Assembly (NCBI GenBank): GCA_003427395.1
Contig: BFEA01000269.1
Span: 2,007,293-2,027,413, forward strand
DNA: 20,121 nt
Source: Chara braunii
Lineage: Eukaryota > Streptophyta > Charophyceae > Charales > Characeae
Reading direction: 5' to 3'
Below are positions 1 through 9,065 of the stretch, in pieces. Made by a program: the position numbers and the translations under genes. How positions within the stretch are numbered: the first letter of the stretch is position 1; every line of letters begins with the position of its first letter. The notes under the pieces were generated by a model. The model worked only from the letters and a program-made list of their open reading frames with translations. It was not told where the DNA came from and searched no databases.

Positions 1-57
<57 letters not shown>
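1..57. repeat. (GA)n microsatellite
   Basis: An uninterrupted GA dinucleotide tract lies at the left edge of the window and probably extends beyond it. It is in the intron downstream of exon e. Confidence 0.97.
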
Positions 58-59
<2 letters not shown>

Positions 60-129
60 GTTCTCAGTCCATTGCATATGTGGTGAGATGCTGTGCAGCA
101 AATAGTGCTTGCAAGCTGGGTATACTCAC

Positions 130-239
130 ATTCTTCCCAATCCATTCAATGTCTGGATGACACGTGTATAGTCAGCTGACATCTGGGTACATTGTGCAGT
201 CAATTCTTCTATTCGTGACATTGACTTGGCAAGCTCCAC
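130..239 (-). CDS. Coiled-coil gene, exon e (110 nt)
   Basis: The acceptor is GTTCCATGCAG and the donor is a consensus GTGAGT at 129-124. Only phase 0 is open, giving 36 residues (VELAKSMSRIEELTAQ, then SADYTRVIQTLNGLGR) plus two bases AT of the next codon. The protein therefore continues in an exon beyond the left window edge. The other two incoming phases hit stop codons inside the exon, which fixes the reading frame and agrees with the phase-0 end of exon d. Confidence 0.72.
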
Positions 240-360
240 CTGCATGGAACAACCGTCAACCCAAGTTTCAGAATGAGGGACAAAAGTGTGAAGAGGCTGC
301 GCGTGAGCGGGCCAACATCTTGACCATTTCAACTGCATTTGTTAATTGAAATTTTGAACC

Positions 361-411
361 GACTGTCAATGAACTGACTGCCGATGAACTGACTGTCGAT
401 AGATTGACAGT
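361..411. repeat. Short tandem repeat, GAACTGACTGYCGAT units
   Basis: Three degenerate units of about 15-18 bases (ACTGTCAATGAACTGACTG, then CCGATGAACTGACTGTCGAT, then a diverged unit) follow one another. They are intronic and have no coding sense. Confidence 0.6.
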
Positions 412-685
412 GGGACAGTGGGTAGTGAGTAAGCCATCGCCAGGGAGTCACAAACTCATAGTCTCGTACTCAGGGGAAAACGACAAGATTGCGGCGGAAG
501 CATCACCTGGGACCTTGGACCGACTTTCACAGCGTACAGCCAACAAAGGAGTACGAATCAAGGTGGTTTTTGTGATGAGCAGGACGATCTTAATATGCAT
601 GATGATGAGGATACGAGGAAGGGGGGAAGGAGGGTTCGGAAGAGTTGTAGTGAATCTAGTGATACCGAACAAGGCGAGACAGGGG

Positions 686-965
686 GAGTGGGTGGAAAAG
701 CAGCAGCTATAATTGAGAAGAAACCCGCGGTGTTCTGGGAACCGTCACTTGACTTTGATGTAGGCTGCGAACGGTTTTGTCTGCGGCAGAGGGCGAAAAG
801 TACACCGCCTTGAATCAGCACTCCCCTCACTCAGTCGTGCAACCGTCGGTGAAGGGGTCGTCTGCGGCAGGGGAGCCCGCCATGTCTTGGGAACCTTCAC
901 GTCACTTGCTGTGGGCTGTGATGGGTTTTGTCTGCGGCAGTGGGAGGAAAAGTAGCTATAATTGA
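686..965. repeat. Degenerate tandem repeat in the intron between exons d and e
   Basis: GGTTTTGTCTGCGGCAG occurs at 773-789 and again near 924-940, a spacing of about 151 bases. GTCTGCGGCAG also appears at 858. A GGAAAAGYAGCTATAATTG-like block occurs near 695 and 945, and GGGAACCxTCACxTCACTTG-like sequence near 737 and 888. The units have drifted strongly. No gene is seen in 240-2172 apart from this, purine-rich DNA at 1800-2140 and A-rich DNA around 1670-1720. Confidence 0.7.
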
Positions 966-1771
966 AAGCGAGATGGGTGAGGAGGGAGGAGGAAGGCACA
1001 ACACTCTATATCACAGACGCAACTTCTCATGTTACCACGGTTTTGAAGATAGGAAACACAGTGTTCAATCCATGACTGCATTTGACACACACGAGCAAAT
1101 CCCATCAATGCTTATGCTTTTTGGAGCGCAGGCGGGGAACAAATGTGATAGTGTACCTTGCACAGGGGATGGTCGGGCACTTTGTAAGTGAGATATCCGG
1201 GCCAGGGTGTGACTGATCAAGATGCTTCGTTTTTTACCACTGATCCGTGTAATCACTGTACTTAATATTTGATGACAAAAAAACTGAGCAAAAGAAAGAA
1301 GCAACCCATGGGACATGATATCAACCTCCTGCTAAGCCCACACCACCCAAGAAAGAGCATCCCATCTGCTTGATTCACCTGTCATAATGCATCATCATCG
1401 ATCATTTTCAAAACTGAAAAACAAAACAGAGGAAGAAAAGGTTGATTTTCCAAAACGGAAAAAGAAAAGAAAACAGAGCAAGAAAAAGTTCACTTTATCC
1501 TGCTCACTATTGGGGAAAGTCGCCCCTCTTCAGACAAACTCCTGGGCAGGAGGGAGGGAAACAAAAATTTCGCTTCATCGAGGTTTAGTTCATTTCATTC
1601 AAAAGGGAATGGGATGAAAGAGCAAGAGTGTAATAGTGAAACCTTGTTACAACGTTTTCAGAAGGCTACGAAAGAAAAAAAAAAAAAAACAGAAAAAAAA
1701 GAAGAAAAAAAAACGAAGGGAACGTAATAGTACGCAAAGCAGTTGGAGGGGAAGGATAAGCACAAGGATGG

Positions 1772-1791
1772 AAACCCTAAGCCCTAAACCC
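1772..1791 (+). repeat. Interstitial telomere-like motif (telo-box)
   Basis: An exact AAACCCTAA is followed at once by GCCCTAAACCC, giving about two and a half units of the plant-type CCCTAAA telomere repeat with one substitution. In plants AAACCCTAA is known as a telo-box near promoters. Here it lies inside an intron, so it may only be an interstitial telomeric remnant or chance. Confidence 0.5.
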
Positions 1792-2172
1792 GAAAGAACA
1801 ACAAAGATGAGGACAATTTGCAAAGGAGCTTAGGAAGAATGGTGAGAGGCAGAGGGGGGAATGAATGGCAAACAATGCCAAACATACACTGGGAATGAGA
1901 AGCCTTGCGATCCGAAGAAAGTAGTGGAGGGAGTATGGGGAGAGCGAGAGGAGAGGGAGGGGAGAAGAAGTGAGGGATGATGGTAGGTTATCAGAAGGAC
2001 CATCAAAGAACGCTGACAGTGGTGAGAATGAGAGCGCAGACATGAAGCAAACATATCCTCAATTATGAGGGAGAAGGATTAGAAGAATGACAGGACGATG
2101 GGAGGACGGGAGGATGGGAGGATGGGAGGGAGAGCGAAGGTTGCAGACTGGGTTTCTGAGGAGGATGAAGAC

Positions 2173-2445
2173 CTGAAGTTTTGCCCTTTCTCCCTTCAGT
2201 TGGCGCCAATCTTCCTCTGTTATGTATCTCCCCTCGCTGCTGCTTGATCTTCCATGCAGCGATCCGCTTGCAATGGCACTATCATCAGTGGGTGGAATGT
2301 GTGTGTCTGTGTGCGCATCTGCACCCGCACTGGGCCCTTTCTCATTTCCACTGGCACTAGACTCCATCGTTGCTCTTCCTTGTTCTGACCTCAAAGCAAT
2401 GAGGGTCTTCCTAAGCTCTTCGTTTTGGCTTAAGCACTCTTTCAA
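2173..2445 (-). CDS. Coiled-coil gene, exon d (273 nt)
   Basis: This is the largest supported exon, with 91 residues in phase 0. The acceptor is TTGCTATTCTCCAG and the donor is CAG followed by GTCTTC, which is weak. Beyond it the frame turns Pro/Ser/Leu-rich, as expected of a pyrimidine-rich intron. Residues 1-25 are coiled coil (LKECLSQNEELRKTLIAL). Residues about 28-72 form a low-complexity Ser/Gly/Asp/Thr linker (GADAHTDTHIPPTDDS, then SSSSEG). Residues 75-91 (TEEDWRQLKGERAKLQ) return to a charged helix. The linker probably separates two coiled-coil segments. Confidence 0.8.
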
Positions 2446-2695
2446 CTGGAGAATAGCAAGGCCACACAATCATTTCCATCTTCACCGATTTTCGTCAATT
2501 AGTTAACAGATTTGCTTCCCTTTATGGGCAAAAAAAATTGAAAAAATTCCAAAAATTGAAAAAATGAGAAGCTCACCCCTTTTTCACTGTGTTCCTGTTT
2601 TTCGTTTCTCTTTTTCGTTCTGAGCAATAAGGTTACAACTACATGACACCTGTGGTTCGGCTGTCCTTCCCTCTCCCCTTTCCTCCCCTCTCTCT

Positions 2696-2716
2696 CCCCC
2701 CCCCCCCCCCCCCCCC
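2696..2716. repeat. Poly(C) tract
   Basis: Twenty-one consecutive C bases follow a C/T-rich stretch. It lies in the intron between exons c and d. Confidence 0.95.
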
Positions 2717-2838
2717 AACTTATTCAGGAGCTCACTTCCCAAGTCTCCAGTTATAACTGAACTTACCTCTATGAAAAACCTACCTTTTCAGGGATTTTTG
2801 CAATCCAATTAGCCCTCGGAGACTCTTTCTTGTTCTCG

Positions 2839-2840
<2 letters not shown>

Positions 2841-2872
<32 letters not shown>
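2841..2872. repeat. (ATT)n microsatellite
   Basis: A trinucleotide tract of about ten TTA/ATT units. On the minus strand it reads ATA codons, which makes a false open frame run through it. Confidence 0.95.
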
Positions 2873-3248
2873 TTCCCAAACACTTCATGCAACTTGTCTG
2901 TTTGCTCCTTTTGTGCTTCTCTTAGAGTTTTGGGGGAAAAAAAAGGAACATTGCTGCAGATGGTTCTGCTGAGTAAGCAGAATCTGCAGTGACATCATAA
3001 TGTGGTCATTACTCCAAACTTCCAAAGGGATTTCTGCCAACACAGAGCTCAGTAAAATTGTACAGCTTGCAGGTGCATACCGGTGACAGTGAAATTTCCC
3101 CATCAAGGACAGTACATCGGAAGTGGGGCCTCCTTGTATACAGCCACAATTTTCGGTTCGCTGGCGCCTGAACTGGTCATCTAAGCCACCACTGTCCTGT
3201 GACTGCTCCAGGATGGTGCTGGAGCAGTGCAGAGGGCTGCGAGAGATG

Positions 3249-3259
3249 TCTCCCTCCCT

Positions 3260-3297
<38 letters not shown>
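3249..3297. repeat. (CCCT)n/(CT)n microsatellite
   Basis: A short TCCC repeat passes into an uninterrupted TC tract, in the intron between exons c and d. Confidence 0.95.
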
Positions 3298-3302
<5 letters not shown>

Positions 3303-3540
3303 TTGTTTTTGATACTTTTGGCACTTTTGCCATGTTGTCTTTGGCTGGTCTTTTGCTTTTCTTTTGTCATTTCTGTGTGACAGGTCTGCTGAGAGATGAT
3401 GTAGACGATAGCGCGCGTTCATCTGGGTGTAGACGACTTGTGCGTGCTGTTTAGATGATTCTTTTTTATTGTGAAGAAGAAAGCAACAATAAAAAAAACT
3501 CAGTCACTCCTTCCTCGACTCACCCCCTTCTCCTCCATAT

Positions 3541-3912
3541 GAGAGAGAGGACATTGAAAAATGGTGCAAGGTGCTCCACATTTGTGGTTGAGTGCGCAGT
3601 GACCACACATCTGTCTGTTTAGCGTGCCCTTCCACACACAAGAGTATTACCACCCTTTCCCGAACGCAGGACACACCTTCATGCTGAATGTAGACAATCA
3701 GTTTCTCCAGTCCAGTCAGTACAGTCATGATGAGAGAGGACATTAAGAAATGGTGCAAGTACTCCACATCTGTAGTTGAGTGGGCAGTGACCACACGTCT
3801 GTCTCCCTAACGTGCACTTTCACACATAAAGAGTATTACTGTCCTTCCCCGAACACAACACACCCTCATCATGAATGTATACAATCAACTTTCCAGTTTG
3901 ATGCAGTCATGG
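3541..3912. repeat. Tandem duplication, two units of about 185-190 bp
   Basis: GAGAGAGGACATT begins both units (about 3541 and 3732). Matching landmarks follow in order: AAATGGTGCAAG, ACTCCACAT or GCTCCACAT, CAGTGACCACAC, TCTGTCT, AGAGTATTAC, CCCGAACRCA and CAGTCATG. The units have diverged by many substitutions and small indels, so the duplication is old. It is intronic; the open frames across it are by-products. Confidence 0.85.
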
Positions 3913-4431
3913 TGAGGGTGCGTTGCATTCGGGGGAAGACTGTAGTACGCACTCCCCTTTTCCAACAGAAGGGAGAGAAAAACATTGGCTCGCGGTGACC
4001 CTTGGCTTTGCGACACTCAAAGCATAACCGTCAAAAGCACCCCCACCCATTCATACCGCCTTCCCTCGAATAGAACGTACAGCCGTTATCGCTGAATATA
4101 GACCTAAAGTTGCCCCAAATACAGCTACCATGACCGTACAAATTTATTCGGGGTGTTAGACGGTACAGTGCTGTGGAGCCACAGCCTGAAGAAACACAAC
4201 CGAATACAGCTACCATGGCAGGCAGCGACACAGATCCATGGTACGTCACTCTAGCGCAATTTTATGCAACACCAGACGCACTACCCCGTAAAGCACGATG
4301 GACCCTTTCTTCCACACAGTGACTTTCTGGAATTCAAAATGAGGTGAAGTGGATGCACGAGCGCGTACAGCAATGCGTATATAATAACACAACCACAAGA
4401 AGCTATGTTTCCATGAACACTCCTGGTTTAC

Positions 4432-4536
4432 CTGCCGCTCCCATCTCCCTGCTATTTCGTGGGTTTCCCTTAATCCGGCTGCTAGGCCTGAGTTCTCCAT
4501 AAACAGTCTTTCGATCTCAAGAGACTGCGAGTCCAC
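4432..4536 (-). CDS. Coiled-coil gene, exon c (105 nt)
   Basis: The acceptor is GTGTGGTGCAG and the donor is GTAAAC after CAG. In phase 0 it encodes 35 residues beginning VDSQSLEIERLFMENSGLA and ending AGRWERQ. The SLEIERLFMEN segment and the closing Trp-Glu look like a conserved coiled-coil block. The next exon continues with LKECLSQNEELR without a register break, which argues that no exon is missing between 4432 and 2445. The upstream intron contains a hAT transposon that starts only 173 bases from the acceptor. Confidence 0.78.
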
Positions 4537-4596
4537 CTGCACCACACATCCACATACATATCCGCACGTGATTACACTCCAGAAGACTCTGGACAA

Positions 4597-4708
4597 GTGT
4601 ATACAGTACTATACACACATTGATGAGTTTGATGAACGCTGAGTAGATAGACACAGCAGCAATACAATGAAGTAATACAGAACCACAAGTGTATACAGTA
4701 CTATACAC
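4597..4708. repeat. Tandem 92-bp repeat interrupted by the hAT element
   Basis: The unit starting GTGTATACAGTACTATACAC at 4597 runs to 4688, and a second unit begins at 4689. The second unit is cut after 20 bases by the hAT insertion and resumes at 6154. It matches the first unit to about 6226 with essentially one substitution (GATGAG to GACGAG). Each unit starts with an inverted repeat, GTGTATA-CAGTAC-TATACAC. A related GTGTATAGTACTGTATAC occurs at about 6285. Confidence 0.88.
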
Positions 4709-5016
4709 CAGGGCTGGTCCCGGATGGACCGGGGACACCTACCCCATCCGCGGTCCTTCCGGTTGGACCGGCCGGTGGCCCGGGCTGGTTCCCTCCCGGT
4801 TGCCCCCAGCGCATTTTCTCTGGGGGCTGAATTTTTTTTTTTGTCGGCGCGTATGTGTTCCCAAGGCCTCGTGGGGGTGGGCCCTGCCAAACCGGATCCT
4901 TTAGGCCCGGATTTTTCAAGTACAGAAAGTGGCCAATCTTGGCCGCCGATCGTCGCAGATCAGCGGCAAAGATCGGCCAGGACCCCATTTCTATAAGAAA
5001 AACGGGCAGAGGATAT

Positions 5017-5046
5017 CCGCCGCTGATCTATGCAGATCAGCAGCGG
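5017..5046. repeat. Strong hairpin inside the hAT element
   Basis: Thirteen-base arms (CCGCCGCTGATCT and AGATCAGCAGCGG) pair with one mismatch around a four-base ATGC loop. A related GCAGATCAGCGGC lies upstream at about 4955. The hairpin is visible directly; a role is not. Confidence 0.7.
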
Positions 5047-5260
5047 AGAACAGCCATGCGTTTTTCCTAAGATGTGGGTCGAGTAGGCCCCTAATCCAAT
5101 TTGTCATCTTGTGGTCCAATGGACCAGTTACCATTGGCAACATCTGATGCTCTTTCACCCTCAGCCACGAGGGGAACACTATGCTTCTGATGAGACTCTG
5201 CTGAGATTATATCCTTCTGTGGAAAAAGTTATGGGTTCGGATTTTGGAATTGTGATTTCA

Positions 5261-5652
5261 CTTGGCGGTGTATCTTTCCGAATTCTAGCGGAAGATTCAC
5301 TCTCGTTTTGCACATTTCGAGAGTAGTGCAGCGAGGCCCATATTCTTCTCTCTATCTATCTCGAATGGACCTTGCTCCACTACATGTATCTGGACAGACT
5401 GCCAGACAAGATACTTCCGAGGTGCAATCCCAAGAATGGACCTAAAATATAGGCGTTGCTGCACTACTCTCGACATGCACAAAAGACAAAAATCTTGGCG
5501 GTGTATCTTTCCGAATTCTAGCGGAAGATTCACTCTCGTTTTGCACATTTCGAGAGTAGTGCAGCAAGGCCCATATTCTTCTCTCTATCTATCTCGAATG
5601 GACCTTGCTCCACTACATGTATCTGGACAGACTGCCAGACAAGATACTTCCG
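5261..5652. repeat. 159-bp direct repeats flanking an inverted fragment, inside the hAT element
   Basis: Copies at 5261-5419 and 5494-5652 have the same length and are nearly identical; one visible change is GCAGCGAGG to GCAGCAAGG. The 74-bp spacer includes TTGCTGCACTACTCTCGA at about 5455-5472, which is the reverse complement of a part of the repeat (TCGAGAGTAGTGCAGC). The arrangement is direct, inverted fragment, direct. The high identity suggests a recent duplication within the element. Confidence 0.88.
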
Positions 5653-6408
5653 GACTGACAACTCACCTTATGTAGGAACCAACAAACAGAAAACGCTCTG
5701 CCTCCACGAGCAGAAAGCTGGAACCATAACTTTTCTGCTGTCGAAATATACTCTGGAAGAGCTATAATTTCGGGCAAGGACCTCCTCTCATCATATCTGG
5801 TTCAGCTCGTGGGGTATCAATATCAAATGACATACTCCACAAAGTGCTCCAGCGACGGGGGGGTCGGATAAGTGAACTTGCTTACTTGACCCCTCCCTGN
5901 GGAAGCCGTAGTTGCCTGAATATGTCAATGATAACCCCCTGCCCCCCTCTGGAAGCCCCCTGAAAAATGTTGTACCTTAAAAATTTTATTGCGGATTCGG
6001 ACAGCTCTTGAAGAGCGCAGTCGGAATCTGCCCAAAAAAAAAAAAAAAAAAGTTATTTGGGCACTTTTTTTTCAAAACCGGTTTCCCTGGTCCGGCTCCG
6101 GTTGGACCGGGGTAGCTCAACCGGCCGGTTGCCGGCCCAGCACTGCTATACACACATTGACGAGTTTGATGAACGCTGAGTAGATAGACACAGCAGCAAT
6201 ACAATGAAGTAATACAGAACCACAACTCCCTACATCCCTGTGTATACTTTACAAGTAACATAGATCTACCTGCTGCTCCCCAATAGTGTATAGTACTGTA
6301 TACATGAGCTTGAACCTTGTATATCACTACCAACATGACAAAGTTTTTCGGCCGCGGGCTGTGTCGGTTCACCTGTGATGAACTTCGGCCGTGCGATCAA
6401 CGATTTTG

Positions 6409-6516
6409 AGACGTCGGATACGAATCTGACGCGTTTGACGCGCCGTGATACAATCTCGACCGATGATGCATGGATCGTGAGGCGTCCGATACAAAATCTG
6501 TCGCGTCTGACGCGCC
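6409..6516. repeat. Diverged direct repeat of about 35 bp rich in CpG
   Basis: ACGTCGGATACGAATCTG then ACGCGTTTGACGCGCC (6409 on) is echoed by GCGTCCGATACAAAATCTG then TCGCGTCTGACGCGCC (6482 on). It lies between the right edge of the hAT-interrupted repeat and the pyrimidine tandem repeat. Confidence 0.6.
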
Positions 6517-6520
6517 TCAG

Positions 6521-6902
6521 CCGGGCGCCGTTTCTTTTCTTTTTCTTTTCTTTTTTGTTTTTTTTTGTTTTTCTCCTTTTTTTGCGTTTCGGGCGGGAGT
6601 TTCACTGCTTTCCTTTCGCTTTCGCGCCGGCCCTCCGCGCCCGCCCTCCGCCCTCCGCACCCACCCTCCGCGCTTTGGCCTTCGGATTTCGCCCTCTTCG
6701 CCCGCCTTCGGCCGGGCGCCGTTTCTTTTTTGTTTTTTTTTTGTTTTTCCTACTTTTTTTGCGTTTCGGGCGGGAGTTTCACTGCTTTCCTTTTGCTTTC
6801 GCGCCGGCCCTCCGCGCCCGCCCTCCGCTCTCCGCACCCACGCTGCGCGCTTTCGCCTTTGGATTTCGCCCTCTGCGCCCGCCCTCCGCGGTTTCGCCCT
6901 TC
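6521..6902. repeat. Two 191-bp tandem units, GC-rich and pyrimidine-biased
   Basis: CCGGGCGCCGTTTCTTTT begins at 6521 and its counterpart at 6712. Both continue through T-rich DNA, GCGTTTCGGGCGGGAGTTTC, CACTGCTTTCC and repeated CCCTCCGC blocks. The plus strand has few purines, so stop codons are rare and several frames on both strands stay open for more than 200 codons. These are composition effects, not genes. Confidence 0.88.
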
Positions 6903-7020
6903 GCCTTCGCCCTCCGCGCCCACCCTCCGCGCAACGAAAGCGCTTTCCCACCCGCCTTCCCGTGCGCACGCACACACATGCAGCCGCCCGCCTGCCCGCA
7001 CGCGACCTATTTGCCACTAC

Positions 7021-7021
<1 letters not shown>

Positions 7022-7066
<45 letters not shown>
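7022..7066. repeat. (CT)n microsatellite
   Basis: A nearly pure CT tract of about 45 bases in the 7.6-kb intron. A second tract lies at 7211-7240. Confidence 0.97.
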
Positions 7067-7070
<4 letters not shown>

Positions 7071-7087
7071 CTCTCTGTCGGTGGTCC

Positions 7088-7208
7088 GGCTCCCATGCAT
7101 TTCTTTTTCTTTTCTTTTTTTTTTTCATTTTTTCATTTTTCAAGAAAAAAAAAAAAAAAACCGTATGAGTGAACAGACACAGCCCGGCATATAGTTTTTT
7201 CATGGGAG

Positions 7209-7242
<34 letters not shown>

Positions 7243-7266
7243 CGGCGCCCCGGCATATAGTTTTTT
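7088..7266. repeat. Inverted repeat and flanking direct repeat around a (TC)n tract
   Basis: GGCTCCCATG (7088-7097) and CATGGGAGCC (7201-7210) are exact inverse copies. They enclose a T-rich run followed by a 17-base A-run, which can also pair. CCCGGCATATAGTTTTTT is repeated exactly at 7183-7200 and 7249-7266, bracketing CATGGGAGCC(TC)15. Confidence 0.75.
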
Positions 7267-7344
7267 TCTTTTCTTTAAAGGCTAATTCTTTTAAGCCCAA
7301 CCAATTCAATTACCCGTCGAATCTGGACAGGATGGCCTTTCAGG

Positions 7345-7822
7345 CCTTTTTTATTGTCATTATAGTATTACGGGGAACCCCGTAGCAGCCACATTCGTGC
7401 TCAAGCCTCCAANGAGGGAACATGCGGGAGCTGCACCCACTAGCAGGTTTGTCATTATAGTATTACGGGGAGCCCCGTAGCAGCCACATCCGTGCTCAAG
7501 CCTCCAACGAGGGAACATGCTGGAGCTGCACCCACTAGCAGGTGCGATACCTGCTACAGCAGGTGGGCGATACCGGCCGGGGGTCAGGCGGTACCATCAG
7601 GACGGACCTTCTTCGATGGGCCAGTCACTGTGCCTCCCCTCCGGTCCCCTCCCCCTATGAACATCAGCAGTCTCTGCTCAATGCCACTCGGGGGGACCAA
7701 GGGCATATCTCTAGGTGGCGGGCGCCAAGCTTGCCCAGGAAGGTACATGAGGCCAATGGGGATTGAACCCAAGACCTCCTGAATGCCACTTGCATGCCTT
7801 ACCAACTGAGCTAGGCCGCTGA
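7345..7822 (-). mobile_element. tRNA-headed SINE-like element with duplicated 3' part
   Basis: On the minus strand the head carries an A-box, TAGCTCAGTTGG (7813-7802), and a B-box, GGGTTCAATCCC (7770-7759), at tRNA-like spacing. The 5' end is near 7819 (GCGGCC). The acceptor-stem halves do not pair, so this is a tRNA-derived promoter and not a tRNA gene. A non-tRNA body follows and ends near 7345 in TAAAAAA. The last 93 bases are present twice (7543-7451 and 7448-7356), differing at about four positions. Each copy contains a TACGGGG/CCCCGTA hairpin. No target duplication was recognised. Confidence 0.72.
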
Positions 7823-8093
7823 ATCAGCCTCTTCCAACCAGCCAACACAAGGATTCATCCACACCTCAGCCCGCAACAANCCCCCCCCGCCACCAGCCGT
7901 CACATGCTGCACCCGCGGAACAGAAGGTAGTTGCCTCAGTTAAAAATGGATACCGCGCCGGTGTCACCTTGGTGTATCATCGGTTGAATTGGTGGGGAAC
8001 ACCTATCTGGCTGGACAAAGCTCGTACTGTCGAGCTTGATCATCAACTTAGTAACAAGTTTAACCGCTGGTCAGAGCTATTCTTGACTATGTA
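7810..8093 (+). pseudogene. Unrecognised protein-coding element, 5' segment (broken)
   Basis: The frame is open from 7810 to TAG at 8091. It begins with a Pro/Ser/Gln/His-rich stretch, then YRAGVTLVYHRLNWWGTPIW and a charged region ending RWSELFLTM. The composition looks protein-like and not repeat-derived. The tRNA-headed element lies immediately upstream and may have cut off the true start. A shift of frame between about 8064 and 8091 would continue it into the next segment. I do not recognise the family. Confidence 0.45.
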
Positions 8094-8669
8094 GGTAGAC
8101 CACGTATGCTCAATAACCTCCTCTTCCGTCGTTTCTTTGATCAGGGAGTCGAGCCGACAGAACACATTTGGCGAGACTTCCTTCTTGCCAGGGGAACCAT
8201 CGAACGTTCATTTCTTGAGTGCCCAGGCAAAGAGATTGCNGATAATGGCAATCTTNATGATGCCGAGNTCCTCATCGGGAGGATCCTCGAATCGGAGTAC
8301 AACACCTCACCGTTGCACGTTCTCATCAGTGTCTGCCGTAAGTATAAGAACGCCTTGCTCGATGATTTCGTTCCATTTCAAATTTACAGGTACGCCAGAC
8401 TTGAATTCCTGGCTGATCAGCTTCCTAAAGAACGCAGGGTTGATAACCCGTACCCCAGGGCATGCAGAAGGTCATGTCCGCTTGCCACATACACTCCGCA
8501 GAAACATTGGGTTTCTTCAGAATATGTGCGATGGTGGACAGAACAATTGGAAGCCAAGAAGGCTGCACCTGAGGGCACAAACAACGACCACAGTACTGCA
8601 TCACCAACACCGATGAACAAAGACCTTACAACAGTTTCATCCCCGCCACCTGCTCCTCATCCCGTCTGA
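8064..8669 (+). pseudogene. Unrecognised protein-coding element, middle segment
   Basis: About 200 codons are open and end at TGA. The first ATG is at 8106, but the frame is open back to 8064. Readable stretches include RPRMLNNLLFRRFFDQG, PTEHIWRDFLLARGTIERSF, LLDDFVPFQIYRYARLEFLA and WVSSEYVRWWTEQLEAKK, followed by a Ser/Pro/Thr-rich tail. Three ambiguous bases (8240, 8256, 8268) fall inside. The stop TGA is followed by a continuing open frame and could be a decayed CGA. It has no recognised domain; a transposon-borne or expanded lineage-specific gene is possible. Confidence 0.5.
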
Positions 8670-9065
8670 CGCCGTCTCTTCTTGCCACCGACTCCGCCAC
8701 CTTTTCTGCTTACCCCCATCAATACCCACGCCACCTCTTCCCTTCCTGCAACTGAAGCTCCTCTTCCGCTCTCCACAGACACTAACTGGCTGACACAATT
8801 GGAGGGGATTTCTCCGCACAATGTTATTGAAACGCTCACNTCGATTGATTCCAATCACAGGTTGCAGCAGATAAGTGCGGTGCTGGCTACAAAGAATCAG
8901 AACAGCAACAAATGGACTGCACTCGAAGCCATGCTCTANGTCGACTACTATCGNCAAGGCCATGACGAAGTCACGACTTTTGAGGATTNCAAGAGCGCTG
9001 CAGCGTCNTACATTGCACTCCATGAGAAACTGCGCGGTTCCTCAGTTGTCAAAGCATTTCCGTGA
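8670..9065 (+). pseudogene. Unrecognised protein-coding element, 3' segment
   Basis: The same frame as the middle segment continues after the TGA. It opens with a proline-rich linker (PPTPPPFLLTP) and leads into a folded-looking stretch containing TNWLTQLEGISPHNVIETL, NHRLQQISAVLATKNQ and NKWTALEAML, ending at TGA 9063. The other frame (8875-9246) is open past this stop (HFRDIVVNVHHIMNTLCAYN), which may mark a second frameshift. Five ambiguous bases lie inside. The segments read as one decayed protein in three or four pieces. Confidence 0.45.

Larger units (their letters stand above)
4709..6145. mobile_element. Non-autonomous hAT-type DNA transposon (1,437 bp)
   Basis: The ends are imperfect terminal inverted repeats: CAGGGCTGGTCCCGG on the left, CAGTGCTGGGCCGGC read inward from the right (11 of 15 matching). 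They are flanked by a perfect 8-bp duplication, CTATACAC, at 4701-4708 and 6146-6153. The 5'-CAGKG start and 8-bp duplication are hallmarks of the hAT superfamily. Subterminal copies of CCGGWTGGACCGG occur at 4720-4732, 4759-4771 and 6098-6110 and are candidate transposase-binding sites. No transposase frame is present, so it needs one supplied in trans. The insertion site lies in the second unit of a 92-bp tandem repeat, whose duplicate flank proves the insertion boundaries. Confidence 0.88.

Noticed and set aside
1382-1417. 35-base exon candidate with a strong acceptor on the minus strand
   Set aside because: All three phases contain a stop, and phase 0 stops at the second codon, so it cannot lie between exons d and e.
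2884-2920. Possible coiled-coil exon (EAQKEQTDKLHE) on the minus strand
   Set aside because: A good pyrimidine tract precedes it, but the incoming phase does not match exon c, the donor is poor, and exons c and d already join without a register break.
6375-7203. Open frames of 209-265 codons on both strands
   Set aside because: All lie in the duplicated pyrimidine-rich unit and (CT)n tract. Several frames are open at once and the proteins are Phe/Pro/Ser/Arg low-complexity, as expected when one strand lacks purines.
7759-7819. Functional tRNA gene
   Set aside because: A- and B-boxes are clear, but the acceptor stem does not pair and the sequence continues into a repeat body with a tail.
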